DNA of 64,000 nucleotides from Musa acuminata AAA Group (Eukaryota; Streptophyta; Magnoliopsida; Zingiberales; Musaceae). The translations under genes were made by a program, and so were the position numbers. Of this stretch, positions 1-12,138 are shown piece by piece. The notes below the pieces were generated by a model. That model was not told where the DNA came from. It saw only the letters and a program-made list of their open reading frames with translations, and searched no databases. Location of the stretch: positions 34,307,501 through 34,371,500 of the forward strand of contig NC_088345.1 of NCBI RefSeq assembly GCF_036884655.1, written 5' to 3'. Position 1 is the first letter of the stretch; the number at the start of each line of letters is the position of its first letter.

Positions 1-1133
1 TTTGTAGGTAAAAGGTGAAAAATCGGTGGCGACAAACTGGCGAAAAATTATTATGTGGCGACAAACTGCTCGCAACATAAAAATCGGTGGCGACAAACTG
101 ACCGCAAATGACTATAATTTAGTTTAAATTGTTTATATAACTGATGATCGAATAATTAGATACAAAATGTATGTGACTAAAAAGAAAGCTAAATATAAAA
201 CTGAAGCGGACACCATGCAAAAAAATTTTGGATTAAAAAAAATCCCAAGGATAATTTGGAACAGTCAAAGAAAAGGAATCCCGACCAACCTTTTTGAAGT
301 GATGTGGGCTTTCAATTCAAAGGACAATTTTGAATACGAACGAGGACGACTTTCAGTACAATTATAAGTTTTTTTATAATTTATTAAAAAATTAATAATA
401 AAATTTCTCTAATGATATTTTTATATTTAATTTGTATTAGAGGTATTTTTATTAAAATTTTACTAAAATCCTTGAATCGATTTAATTCAAGTCGGATTAT
501 TTGGCCTAGTTAGATTCTTGAGGGTTGGGTCAGATATGGGTCCAGTCAATTACGGGTTGACATGATTGAGGGTCGCATTTGTTGCAAGTTGGATCTTGCA
601 CTTAAAACATAGGAATTACACTCGGGTTGCATCGAACAAGTGTAATCCTAATGTAGGCGGCGACATCGAGCTTTTGTCCTCTCCAGCAGTTGCACTCGGT
701 TCGTCACTTCTCTGACTTCATCAACAATGATAGTACTTGGTTGTTTCCCTCTTCTTCGACGACAAAGAACTTTCGTCTTCTCTAGTAAATATTGATGGAT
801 GTTTTCTCCTCTAGTTATTGTCCACTAATATCTAACTGTTTAGGTGATTTATTGGTTGAATTGTGAAGATGCAAATCAATGTAGTGTAGTATTTTTTTGG
901 GCACTTCAATTGATATAATATAAATTTAGTTTTGAAGATACAATTTGATATAAATTATCTTATGATGATGCAAATTATGGATTATGGATCATGCGCACTT
1001 CATGATGTTTGTTATTTGTCTCCCCATCCAATTGATCTGATTTTGCAATACCCAAGTTTCAAATCACAACTATCATGCCAATAGAAGCACAAGTAATATA
1101 TGGTATTCTCATGTTATTAGTTTTTAAAATATT
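1..1133. other. AT-rich sequence without a recognisable gene
   Basis: Nothing here resembles a known gene or a named element. A short open frame at 167-367 (66 codons, lysine-rich start) has no recognisable domain and no neighbouring exon signal. The only structure I see is a small repeat near the left edge (21-100). The stretch probably belongs to a repeat that begins outside the window. Confidence 0.5.
21..100 (+). repeat. Three-copy short repeat GTGGCGACAAACTG
   Basis: The string GTGGCGACAAACTG occurs three times (ending near 39, 68 and 100). The first and third copies share the longer form AATCGGTGGCGACAAACTG. Spacing between copies is unequal (about 29 and 32 bases). It may be the tail of a larger tandem array or element end cut by the window edge; I do not recognise the family. 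Confidence 0.7.
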
Positions 1134-1776
1134 TGTTAGGATCCTAAAGGCATTAGGGGGAGGGGGTTCAATTAGTGCTTTTCAAAAATTACAATTTGAA
1201 AATTTTCATTCGATGAAATCTATATTGAAAATACATTTAACTTAGAATGTGTAATTGCAAGAAAAAGCATAAATAGAAATGCAAACTAGATTTATAGTGG
1301 TTTGGTCGTTCCGATCTATATTCAATCCCGATTCTTCTTCTCTCGAGGCCACTGGCTTTCACTATCAATCTTCTTTTAATGAGCGAAGATTAACCACCAT
1401 TTTTACACTCATTTCTCCTTTTCACAAGCTCAGGAGTGAACCTTCATACCTTTCTTTTACAAAAGACCTCACTCTTCCCTTAGAAAACTTATAAATCCTA
1501 GGAGGAAGAGACTCAACAATTTAAGAGAGATTATACACTTTTTTTCTCAAGAATTCTTTTTTCTTTCTACTCTTTTTCTTGCTGTCCCAAGCAAGAATGA
1601 GTGTGGTATTTATAGGCCCAAAATGAATTCAAAAATAGAGCTAAAAATTCAAATGCCCGAGCTTTTGGGGTACTGGCGGTCCACCACTTGCATTGGGTGG
1701 TACTATCGCTTGCCACCTTGTGCACTAGTGGTACTACCACCTGACATAATATGAGAGACTATGTTTGGGTGGTACC
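1134..1776 (-). mobile_element. Broken copia-type LTR, minus strand
   Basis: It starts TGTTAGGATCC and continues with a purine-rich AGGGGGAGGGGG string, the reverse complement of the CCCCTCTTAGTGC...CCTAACA end of the copia LTRs in this window. It also contains the reverse complement of the conserved 'GGTTTGC...ACCACTATAAA' block and of the TATA-box block. It stops abruptly at GGTACC, where another minus-strand LTR begins. The rest of this LTR was not found, so it is a fragment. Confidence 0.75.
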
Positions 1777-2610
1777 TGTTATGATCAAGAACGACATTAA
1801 GAGGGGAGGGGGGGTGTGAATTACTGCAGCGGATAGAAATGACAAACTTAAATAACTTCAAAAAACTTCGTGCAATGAAACTCTTAGTTCGACGAAAATG
1901 TTTTAAAAAGACGTTTGACTCGAATGAGTTTGTAAGTGAGTAGAGAGGAGGGGATTGGACAGTTTGCAATGAAGTAAAGTAGAATGCAGCAAAAGTAAAG
2001 TACACACCAAGAAGAGATCATGCCAATTTTATAGTGATTCGGTCGTCCGACCTACATCCACTACCGACACCTCCTCAAATGAGGTCACTGGTTTCCACTA
2101 TTGATCTTTCTTGAAGGGCAAAGACCAATCACCCCTTTATAAAACTTTCACAAGTGGCTTACTCTCCTTTTACAAAATTTCACACTAAAAAACGATGAAG
2201 GTGCACTCTCAACTTTTCAAGCTATTTTACTATAGTTTCGGTTCATTTCTGATCACTTCTCTATGCTTTACCAGCTGAGAAGTAAGGGGTATTTATAGCC
2301 CTCAATTGACTTCAAAATTAGAGCAAAAAAATGTCACATCCTCGATTTTCAAGGTACTAGCGATACCACTGCTATTATTGTGTGGTACTACCGCCTAACT
2401 CTCTGACACTAGGCGACACCACTGCCCAGTCTAGCAATATTACCGCCTGATAGAGCCTCGAGACTGGGCTCTAGTAGTACCACCGCCTGATAGTATTAAA
2501 TTGCCGACGGTACCATCGCCCAGACCTCCTGGGGGCTTAGCCTCAAGCGGTTCTACCGCCCACCCCGGGCAGTGCCACCACCTATCAGTAGTCACTTACG
2601 TTTGAGAGCA
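1777..2610 (-). mobile_element. Second broken copia-type LTR, minus strand
   Basis: It begins TGTTATGATCAAGAACGACATTAAG and carries the same reversed LTR blocks: a poly-G run, the GTCGTCCGACCTACATCC motif, the reversed TATA block near 2288 and GGTGGTACC-type repeats at about 2360-2580. The far end fades out near 2600, so the LTR is truncated. It abuts the first fragment, which suggests one minus-strand LTR inserted into another and later deletion removed both ends. Confidence 0.7.
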
Positions 2611-2619
2611 TCATAGGCT

Positions 2620-2856
2620 CTACACATAACTCTCTTTCTATTTATGATAAAAGTGCATATATCCCACAAACACCAGCGTATAATAAGAATATTTTGATTA
2701 AGATATAAGATATATTGAAGGTATATGTGAGATAATAATAGCATACATGTGCATATATAAAATAATATCAAGCTAACGTGAACATATCAATTATAATAAG
2801 AATCAATTACTAAGAAATAAAAGGGAGTTTTAAATAAATAACATGAACCTTATTTG
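2620..2856. repeat. Flanking repeat, copy 1
   Basis: This AT-rich stretch is similar to 7540-7721 continued at 9884-9950. Shared strings include ATATCCCA.AAA.ACCA, the run TATCAA..GCTAAC.TGAACATAT, and AATCAAT.ACTAAGA.ATAAAAG. The two copies now flank element I. It is probably an internal direct repeat of the decayed gypsy LTR that hosts I and S1. Confidence 0.6.
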
Positions 2857-4062
2857 TGTTGAATCTTGGATTTTGATGTTGAAATCAATTGAAGAAGTTG
2901 TGATCTAATCATCATTTGAGTGACGTAGGACTAACTTCGATCATGGAAAGACAATTCGATTAAAGTAGGAAGAATCAAATGTTGTGCCGGAGTGGATCAT
3001 GTCAAAAGATTGGATGTCAGGCCAGAGGACTAGTTGGCGTGCCGGAAGGACTTTGTGCCATGAGTTCAGGCATCAAGCTAGAAGGATCGGATATTGCGCT
3101 AAGAAGATCATATGTTGTGGGAGGTCAACATGCCAATGGTTGGGCAATATACCGAAGGAAAGGATGATGCGTTGAAGGTTCAAACGAAGCACTGGATGAA
3201 CCAATGACATGTAGGACAACATAGGATTCTTGTTTGTAATCGATTGTGTCTAGATTGAAGTAACTTAGGTTGTAATTGAGTTAGTTTTGGGTGTAACCAT
3301 GCCAACTCAATTAGAAGCTCATTAGGCCTAAGTTAGGATTGTTTTAGGCTAAGTGGAAGGCTCATTCAGTGACCCATAGATGGGTTAGGTAGTGGAACTG
3401 CTTATGAGCTGGAAAAATATGAAATATACTTCTTTTGGAAGACCCGACGGTGGTGCCGCCCAAACATAGTCTCGTAGACTATGTCAAGTGGTGGTACCAC
3501 CCGGACTAGGTGGTGGCACTACCTAGTATTAGTCTAGCAAGCGGTGGTACCACCCAGTAAGGGCGGTGGTATCACTAGTACCCTTGAAATCGAGGATGAG
3601 ACACTTTTTAGCTCCATTTTTGGAGTCATTCAGAGCCTATAAATTCCCCACTCTTTTTTTGCGTAAGTAAGAAAAGATAATGAAAACTTGTGTTTTCGAG
3701 CATAAAATCTCTATTAGAGAGTTGAATCCTTCCTCCTTATACTTAGAGGTTATTCTAAGAGAGGTTGTAAGGATTTTCTTATAAAAGAGGTTTATAAAGA
3801 TTCTCTTTTGAGTCTATCAAAAGGAGAAAGAGTTGTAAAAGTCGGTAGTGAAAGTTGATGGCCTAGAATGAAGAAGAATCGGGAGTGGACGTAGGTCAGG
3901 ACAACCAAACCACTATAAAATCTGGTTTACATTTACTTTATGCTTTTTATTTATTTTACAAACTGATTTACTTGCTCACTACTTTTATAAATGTTTTCAA
4001 GTTAAACATCTTTCCAATATAGGCTTTGTCGAATGAGTTTTCTAAATTGACTTAATTTATAT
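2857..4062 (+). repeat. Element I 5' LTR (3' end deleted)
   Basis: It aligns with 6091-7387 from the TGTTGAATC start. It has a GGTGGTACC-type repeat zone (3430-3600), a TATA-like box at 3638-3645 and the block 'GTAGGTCAGGACAACC..ACCACTATAAAATC' near 3895. Alignment stops near 4062, where gag-related sequence follows directly, so the LTR end and primer site are missing. Confidence 0.8.
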
Positions 4063-4890
4063 GATGATTTAAATTAGTTAGTAAAAAATATAAATTGTTA
4101 AAAAAGGATCATGCTTCTCTCTCTAATTAATTTAAAAAATTAAAAAATAAGTATGATAATTGCATGTTAACCTCTTGTACTCAATGTAAAGAGTTAGATT
4201 TAGTCAAAAAGGAAAATATGGTTCTACAAAAAAATTAGAAAATTATAAAATTGGTAGCAAATCATTAAACGCGATTCTTGCTAATAACTATCATATACAA
4301 AAAAAAAAAGGAAGGAATTGATTTTACGAGTAATACTCAATAAAAGCCAACTACTTTTGTTAAAGGATCCACATTACATGTTACCCCTAAAATTAATTGT
4401 AATTTTTGTGATAGACATGGTCATTTTGCTTATAAATGTTCATTAAAAAAATATAGCTCACATAAATTAGTTTGGGTTCCTAAAGGAACCATGAATGACT
4501 GAATGCCAAAAATTAAGATATATAAATCTAATCATGAGGGACCCAAAGTTAAATAGGTACCTAGAATAAACCTATCTTTTTTATAGACATCTCTATAATC
4601 GAAAGCTAGGAGCAAGAGATAAAATTTTGATAATGGATGCTCAAGGTATATGATCGGAGATCCAACACACTTCACAAAGCTCACTAGAAGAAATAACAAT
4701 AATAAAAGAAAGATCATTTGAATTAGAACTATTGGTAATAAATCTTTTGATTGAAAATATTTTATTATTTAATGTGTCATACTATTGATCTTGATGATTT
4801 TTGTGATGAAACATGTTTTTCGATTTTAAACAATGATGTATGAATTTGACATAAAAGATAAGGGTATGCTTATATAAAATCAATTACATA
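4063..4890 (+). pseudogene. Element I gag/pol remnant ending at the pre-integrase region
   Basis: This is a decayed stretch of copia polyprotein. A CCHC zinc knuckle of the form CX2CX4HX4C is readable at 4398-4439, followed by a WVPKG-like string, an amber codon near 4585 at the same place as in F and B, and a damaged protease start (DxGCS..MIGDPTHF) at about 4630-4670. The last recognisable piece is the start of the pre-integrase HHCC region near 4850-4890. The frame is broken by stops and indels. It ends at the same point as the pol remnant in element B. Confidence 0.75.
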
Positions 4891-6090
4891 AATGAAAAAA
4901 AAGGGGAATACATTTTTTTTCTTAAAAATTTCTCAATCTCTATCTTATCGAGTTTTCATTAAGAGATTGATGAATCTATGTATATTATTATTTTTAAATC
5001 TCTTGAACTATAAAAATAATTTTGATGAATTAAATTTGAATCAGTTTTATCTAAATCATGATCTTGATTTCTCGATATTTATAACTTGAGATTTATTCTA
5101 TATGAATCAAAATCTTTTATTCACTTATGTTTCTTTTAGCTATTTACTAAAGAGTATTTATCCAAATAAATCATGAATTTTCTCTTGATTTCTTGAAATT
5201 ATAACTTAAATTTTTTTATGAATCAAGATCTCTTATTATATGTTCTCATATCATTCTTTCTTTTTACTAAAGAATAGATTTGTCAAAATGAGTCTTGATC
5301 TTTCGATATTCATAATTTTGTTTATGACTCCCTTGTATTGTATACATCATCACCAAATTGATTTTTCTTCATATCTCTCTTGTCATGATTTGAAAATTGA
5401 TGTAAAGGGAAAAGAATTATAATATTATATTATTCCCTCATTTTTTACAATGACAAAGGAGGAGAAAAAGTTGCTAGCTTGTATATTTCAAAGAGAAGAA
5501 AAAGTTGCTAGCTTGCACATTTCAAGAAGAAGCAAGAATTGCTAGCTTGTAAAGAAAAACAAATGTGCTAGCTTGCATATATCAAGAGAAGCAAAATTAC
5601 TAAACTTGCTAGCTTGCATATTCTAAAGTGAAGTAAAACTTGCTAACTTACTAGCTTACATGTTTTAAAAGCTTGCTAGTTGAACTTTTTTTCTTTTTAT
5701 TGATGACAAAGGGAGAGAAGTAATGATGTTTTGAAAATGTTAAATGTTTTGGTATCATGTTATGCCCAAAGTAATGATGAATGATTTGAACATTTTAATA
5801 TTTTGGTATTATGCATTTTATGCCCAAAGTAATGATGATTTTATTATGAAAATATGCATGACGATTTGAAGTTATGTATGCAATACTTCAACTTATGATA
5901 CAAGTAATAATTATGTTGATATGTTATGTTGCATACGATCACTATAATTCATGATTGAAATCATTTCGACATTGAATTCTATGGTTATCATTATCTACAT
6001 TCAAAGTTTATTTCAATATAACATAGAGATAGAGGGAGTTTAGTTTAAATTCTGTCATCAATTAGTTGTCATAATAAAAAAGGGTGAGAT
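4891..6090 (+). other. Element I 3' non-coding region and polypurine tract
   Basis: There is no coding capacity. At 5460-5680 there are repeated GCTAGCTTGCATAT-type units, with purine-rich tracts on both sides (GACAAAGGAGGAG near 5452 and GACAAAGGGAGAGAAG near 5705). The real polypurine tract AAAAAAGGGTGAGAT lies against the 3' LTR at 6076-6090. The same layout recurs in A, B, C, E and H. Confidence 0.75.
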
Positions 6091-7387
6091 TGTTGAATCT
6101 CGAATTTTGACGATGAAATCAATTGATGAAGTTATGATCTAATTAGCATTTGAGTTACACAGGAAGAATCAAACGTTGGGCCGGAGTGGATTCATAACAA
6201 AAGATTGGACGTCGGGCTAAAGGACTGGTCCATGTGCCAAAAGGACTTTGTGCCATGAGTTCGGACATCGGGCCAGAAGGATTGGACATTGCACCAAGAA
6301 GATCAGATGTTGTGAGAGGTCAATATGCCGATAGTCAAGTAATATATTGAAGGTCGAGCAATACGTCGAATGAGAGGATGATGCGCTGAAGTTTTGGACG
6401 AAGCGTCAGATGAACCAATGATATGTAAGACAATATAAGATTCTTATTTGTAATAGATTATGTCTAGATTGAAGTAGTTTAGATTATAATTAAGTTGGTT
6501 TTGGGTGTGACTATGCCAACTCAATTAGGGGCCCATTGGGCCTGAGTTGGGGCTATTTTAGTCCAAGTCGAAGGCCCATTCAATGATCCATAGATGCGTT
6601 AGGCGATGACACCACTAGAATAGGTGGTGGAACTGTTTGTGAGCTGAAAAGGTACAAAATGTACTTCTTCCGGAAGACCCAATGGTGGTATCACAAGTGT
6701 CAAGCGATGGAACCGTCCAAACCAGACTGTGTCAAATGATAGTACTACCTAGACTGGTTAGTGGTACCACCTAGTGTTAGTCTGTCAAGTAATGGTACCG
6801 CCTAGTAATGATGGTGGTATTGCCAATATATTTGAAACTGGGGATGAGATACTTTTTGGCTTTATTTTTTAAGTCATTCAAGGTCTATAAATACTCCACT
6901 CTTTCTTGCTTAAGAAAGCAAGTAAAGAGAATAAACACTTGTGTTTTAGATCGTGAAATCTCTATTAGAAAATTGAGTCATTCCTTCTTGAGCTTAGAGG
7001 TTATTCTAAGAGATATTGTGAGGATTTCCTTATAAAAGAGGGTTGTAAAGGTTCTCTCTTAAGCTTATCAAATGGAGAAAGAGTTGTAAGAGGATAGTTG
7101 ATCTTCGTTCGTTAAAAGAAGATTAGTTGTGAAAGTTGGTGGCCTCGAGTGAAGAGGAATCAAGAGTGGACGTAGGTTGGGACAACTGAACTACTATAAA
7201 ATCTAGTTTGTATTTATTTTATACTTTTTATTTATATTACAAACTGATTTACTTGCTCAAAACTCTTATGAATATTTTTAATTAAATATCTTTCCGATAC
7301 AGGCTTTATCGAATGAGTTTTTTTAAATCGAGATAATTTTATGAAAGTACTATTTACCCCCCTCTTAGTATCATTTATGGTCTAACA
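6091..7387 (+). repeat. Element I 3' LTR
   Basis: It runs from TGTTGAATCTCG to GGTCTAACA, 1297 bp. It has U3 repeats of the GGTGGTACC type at 6680-6830, a TATA-like box CTATAAATAC at 6886-6893, and a CCCCCCTCTTAG string just before the end. The following ATTTG matches the left target duplication. Confidence 0.85.
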
Positions 7388-7721
7388 ATTTGAAAAAAGA
7401 TTTTAGCTAATAACATATTTCAATCATATCAAAGGAACATATATGGCTTAGTGAGATCATAACATAACATAATTCTATCCATTTCTGGATGCGCATAACA
7501 TAAATCTAGAGCTTGTTATGGTTCCACAAGCATAGCATATATATTTTTTTATTTCTAAAAAAGAGATCAAAATATCCCATAAATACCAAAGTATAAATAA
7601 AAATATTCTGATCAAGAAAATAGAAATGTATTGGAAGCACAAGTGAAACAAGAAAAGTATACATATGCACATATAGAATTATATCAAAGCTAACTTGAAC
7701 ATATACACAGTTCATTCAATT
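7388..7721 (-). repeat. Probable decayed gypsy LTR, left part
   Basis: This AT-rich sequence contains copy 2 of the flanking repeat (from about 7540). It continues after S1 at 9884. No gene is visible. Confidence 0.4.
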
Positions 7722-9878
7722 TGTTGAATCTCGGATTTTGATGATGAAGTCAATTGTCATTTGTTATCTAATCTATGTGTTGAGATAAGTGTGCAGGATT
7801 AACTACGATGAGAGTAAGACAAGCAGCAGGTGTTGCGCCGGAGTCAAGATCATGATCACGTTGGGAGTTCGAGAGTTCGACGGAAGTTCGGACGGTCGTC
7901 GGAGGTTTAGCGAGAACAGATCCGAGAAGTCCAGAAGCTTGCCAAGCGAAGCTCGTCGGAACTCGCCAAGTGGATCGTCGCAAAGTCCAGGAGTATGCCG
8001 GATGTCCGCAGAAGGATCACCGAGGGTTTATCGGATGATCGACGGAAGTTCGCCGGAAACTCGCCGGAAGAAGCGATTGACGCATCGGAGCATAGCTGCA
8101 GAAGTTGTCTTAGAGTTAATCGTAGTTAGCACGATGATTAAGCTTGAAAATGGGAGGTGATCCCATTAGCTTAATCTTGGGGCAATTGGGCCCCTGAAAA
8201 GATTCAAATTGGCCCGAATGGAGCGAACCATTCGGACCCTGATTGCACCAGGCGGTGCAACCGCCTAGGACAGGAGGTGCAACCGCCTGGGCTGCGGGAC
8301 TGGGCGGTGCAACCGCCCAAGCCATGTCTTCCAGCAAGACTGGGCGGTGCAACCGCCCCAGCCAAGAGGTGCTACCGCCCAGGGCTCTGTCTCCAAGCGA
8401 GACTGGGCGGTGCAACCTCCTCTGTCAAGAGGTAGCACCGCCAGAGCTCAAGTTTCGAGCTCTGCCAAGAGGTGCAACCACCGAGCTCGGTCTTCGAGCT
8501 CTGGCAGAGAGGTGCAACCTCTTTGGACAGGAGATGCATCGCCTGAGCTCGGTCTTCGAGCTCTGGTAGAGAGGTGCAACCACCTCTGGCAGAGAGGTGC
8601 ATCAGCCTGAGCTCAGTTTCGAGCTCTGCCAGGTGATGCAACCACCGAGCTCAGACTTCGAGCTCTGCCAGGCGATGCAACCACCGAGCTCAGTCTTCGA
8701 GCTCTGGCAGAGAGGTGCAATCGCCTGAGCTCAGTCTTCGAGCTCTGCCAGGCGGTGCCACCTCTCCAGTCAAGAGGTGCAACCGCCTGATCCCGGAATT
8801 CCGGGATGTGATCGTTTTGAGCTCCAAATTTGAATTGGGTTGGGGCCTATAAATACCCCACCCATTCAGCACTGAAAAGTAACAGATCCACACCGAATTC
8901 TTGATCTTTTCAGTGATTCTAAGAGCTCAAATTTGTGTAAAGTCCTAAAGTTCTCCTCCTTCTGTTCTTTAAGTCTTGAGTTGTAAAGAGAGGAGAGAAA
9001 GGATCTGTAAAGGTTGTCTCCTAAGCCTGTCAAAAGGAGAGAAACTGTAAAAGGGCAGTTAGCCTTCGCCCATTGAAGGAAGACAGCTAGTTGACGTCGG
9101 TGACCTCGTCGGAGGAGGAAGCCAAAAGTGGAGTAGGTCAAGACTGACCGAACCACTCTAAATCTCTGGTTTGCTTTTACCTTGAGCACTTTTCCATTAC
9201 TGCAAACCTCCTACATTGCTACTGCCCTCTGCGCCTTTACGAACGAGTTTCTAAGCTCTGATCTTTCAGAATCTGCATTCAAACGTAAATCGTGTTTTCG
9301 TACGATCTTCACACTGCAGTTTACGCTTACATTCGGATTCCATTTATAACTGCAAATTGCTTTCTACGTAAAACGCTTTTCAAGGTTCAAAACTGCCTTT
9401 AGACGCAAAACTACATTTAGACGTAAAATTACGTTTAGACGTAAAACTACGTTTAGACGTAAAACTGCGTTTAGACGTAAAACTGCGTTTAGACGTAAAA
9501 CTGCGTTTAGACGTAAAACTGCGTTTAGACGCAAAACTGCGTTTAGACGTAAAACTGCGTTTAGACGTAAAACTGCGTTTTGACGTAAAACTGCGTTTTG
9601 ACGTAAAACTGCGTTTGGACGTAAAACTGAGTTTAGACGCAAACTGCGCTTAGACGCAAAACTGCGCTTAGACGCAAACTGTGTTTAGACGCAAACTGTG
9701 TTTAGACGCAAACTGCGCTTAGACGCAAAACTGCGCTTAGACGCAAACTGCACTGTGATTATGCTTTTATATCGAAATCATTTTTTATCGGACGAACGCA
9801 GCTTTAGCTTTTAAATTGCTGTAAGATTTCCGCTGCACTAATTCACCCCCCCCCCTCTTAGTGCTCTCGATCCTAACA
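7722..9878 (+). mobile_element. S1: solo LTR of the E-type copia family
   Basis: It begins TGTTGAATCTCGG and ends GATCCTAACA, 2157 bp, with a perfect target duplication CAATT (7717-7721 and 9879-9883) and no internal region. It therefore arose by recombination between two LTRs. It contains an array of GAGGTGCAACCGCC and CGAGCTCTGGCAG units at 8230-8800, a TATA box (CTATAAATACCCC) near 8849, and an 18-bp minisatellite at about 9390-9755. The same family is seen in S2 and in the LTRs of element E. Confidence 0.92.
9390..9755 (+). repeat. 18-bp minisatellite inside S1
   Basis: The unit is GCGTTTAGACGTAAAACT, repeated roughly 20 times, with 17-bp variants such as GCGCTTAGACGCAAACT towards the right. 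Because the unit is 18 bp, translation gives an RLNAVL-type repeat, which is not evidence of a protein. It lies downstream of the TATA box, so it would be in the transcribed R/U5 part of the LTR. Confidence 0.9.
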
Positions 9879-9883
9879 CAATT

Positions 9884-11363
9884 ATGGTAGGAATCAATAA
9901 CTAAGAGATAAAAGAGTTTAAATCATCAACATAAGTCTCATTTGAGTAAAAAAATTATTTAAAATCAAGTTCAAAAAGGTAAATGCAAGAATTGATAAAT
10001 CTGAGAATTTATAAGATAAGTTTCACTGGATATTTTGATAGATAATTATGTTCCAAATTATTTAAGTAGTTATAAATATATACAAGTCTACTTTTAAATA
10101 AAATAGGTTTTGTGTAAATTGGAATTGTCTACAAGAAAATTACAAGTAACTAAATATGGATAGGTTAGAATCATCTTGCCTCTAGAATTCAAAAGATTAA
10201 TTCCAATAAATAATTGGACATACATTTGTACCTCAAATCATTGGAATAGAATAAGAAATGCTAGAGTCTAGCTTTCAACGAAGGATATTTGACTTTATTC
10301 AGAATTTTATACAAAATAGTATTATTAAAATAAGACAGAGAGTTCAGGTCATTTGATCTTTGTTGGACAAAATTTAAGGGATCAATTTAGTTAAATATTT
10401 AGATAGGTATTTAAATTTTAAATCATTCAAATAAGATATCAACAAAAGATATAACTCTAATTTAAAAAAAAGAGGATTTGTTCAATTTCGAGTCCTGTAC
10501 AAAACATTATAGTCAAAACAATACAGATATGTTAAAATGTTTTGTCTTTGTTTGATAAAATTCAAGGGTCCATTAAAATAGATGTTTGAATAAGTATTTT
10601 TATTTTAAATCATTTAAAAAATACCAAAACAAATGTATGAGAGTCTACTTTCCAACGAAAGTGATTTTACTCAAATCAAAATTTTGCATATAATATTATA
10701 ATCAAAACAATATAGATAGGTCAGGATTTATCATAAATTTCAGAATAATAAATTTACAACACAAATGAGGTTAATGCTCCCGGAAAGAACAAAGCATTAC
10801 AAATCATTCATAAATAAGAAGGAATTAAATATAAAAATCACTATAGGATGGGAGTGAACACTTGTTTTAAAAGTTATCTCCAAAAATCTTGAATTAGCCA
10901 AAATTTTCAAGTCAAACCAAGCACACTTCACTTCTTTTTCTTCTCCTTCTCATTCAATTCTCTAATACAAGGTAGAAGGTAATAAACTATAACTTGGAAA
11001 TATTTTTCTCCTTTTTTCCTCTAATTATAATAATTTAGATAATATAAGAGTTGCAACATGACAATCATACATCAAAAAAGCATAAGTATGAACAATATAA
11101 CAAGCATGGTTGATATATTTCTTTATTTAGCTAGTGACACATGTCCTCTATTTTCTCTATTTTTTTTCATATTTTTTCCTCCACTAATTTAATATGAAAA
11201 CTTTCACAAATTATATCCAAATTCTAGGACTCACAATTTGGTCCCTAGCATTAGTCCTCCAATATAAAAATTATTTAATTAATTTTTTTTAAATAAAATC
11301 TCATATTAAAATAACTAAAAATTTTATTATATTATAAATAATTAAAAAATAAAGAATATTATA
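9884..11363 (-). repeat. Probable decayed LTR of a minus-strand Ty3/gypsy element
   Basis: The region is AT-rich and non-coding. At about 10265-10740 it holds three diverged copies, spaced about 180-190 bp, of a block with the strings 'GAGTCTA.CTTTC.AACGAA', 'ATTATA.TCAAAACAATA.AGATA' and 'GACAAAATT.AAGGG'. It ends next to a purine tract on the minus strand (11364-11376), as expected for an LTR after a polypurine tract. The outer limits are unclear, and element I and S1 appear to be inserted in it. Confidence 0.5.
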
Positions 11364-12138
11364 CTCTCCCCCCCTTAAAAGAAAATTTTAATCATCTAAA
11401 TTGTTATACCTCGATCAATAAAAAGATTGGGGCAAGTTTCTTCATTTTTCATTCTAGCTTTTAAGTATTATTTTTTTTTCATAGAATGAAGTTTCCAAGC
11501 CACTTTAACCAAATGAATGATATGACTTTTTACGATACTTTTTCCCAATCATTTTTTCAATCCATGACATAAGCACTAAGTAAATCTTAAGTGTTTTAAT
11601 TTTTCTTCCTCCAAAATTTGGTTCTTGATGTCAGAATCATTAGGAGCACATAATCTCTATGACTAATCTTAACATGTCATCTACTTTAATCTGAAAATTA
11701 GGCTTCAATCCCTTTTTCCATCTCATTTCTCAAAATTAGCTATTCAAATTGAATCTGAATAAAAGTCATTATTAATTTTCAATCCTACACTCATATGTTT
11801 CTTCCAACAAGTTCCATTGATTCACAATCAGGTTGACCATAAAACCTATATATTTCCTACCAAGTGCATCAAACACTGACTTTGTTTTATTAAAAACAAA
11901 TGGTACAATCATAATCTTTAAAATTTTATCAATCTTCGTTGTCTCATATTCAACTCTACTAACTCAAGTGTTGTCATTCTACGAGAAGGCTTAGATATTA
12001 GTATTGTCCGAGGGTGATCAATAACAAATATACTTTTTCTATCAGAAGATAATCCGGGTAAGTTATTTAAAAATACATTAGGAAACTTTCTAACCCAAAG
12101 GATTATATTTAAATCAGGTAGCACTTTTATACATGTGC
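11364..12138 (-). pseudogene. Ty3/gypsy pol remnant with reverse-transcriptase start
   Basis: On the minus strand 11918-12124 encodes a protein with the pattern VRKFPNVFLNNLPGL followed by DRKSIFVIDHPRT and a SRRMTTLELVEL string. This is the conserved start of reverse transcriptase in Tekay/Del-type chromoviruses. The catalytic part is missing: sequence soon passes to the 3' end, and the minus-strand polypurine tract (CTCTCCCCCCCCTT read on the plus strand) lies at 11364-11376. The upstream side was cut by insertion of element H at 12139. Confidence 0.65.

Larger units (their letters stand above)
2857..7387 (+). mobile_element. Element I: truncated Ty1/copia (SIRE-like) retrotransposon
   Basis: The element begins TGTTGAATC and ends TCTAACA, and is bounded by a perfect 5-bp target-site duplication ATTTG (2852-2856 and 7388-7392). 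Its parts are a damaged 5' LTR (2857 to about 4062), a pseudogene with gag and early pol pieces (4063-4890), an AT-rich 3' non-coding region (4891-6075), a polypurine tract (about 6076-6090) and a 3' LTR (6091-7387). The primer-binding site and the gag 5' half were lost in a deletion at about 4062. Integrase, reverse transcriptase and RNase H are absent. Confidence 0.9.

Noticed and set aside
167..367. Small Lys-rich ORF as a host gene
   Set aside because: 66 codons, no domain, AT-rich context and no supporting signals.
9364..9642. Long open frame encoding RLNAVL repeats (also near 25128-25370 and 30946-31188)
   Set aside because: It is a translation of the 18-bp minisatellite; the unit length is a multiple of three, so frames stay open without selection.
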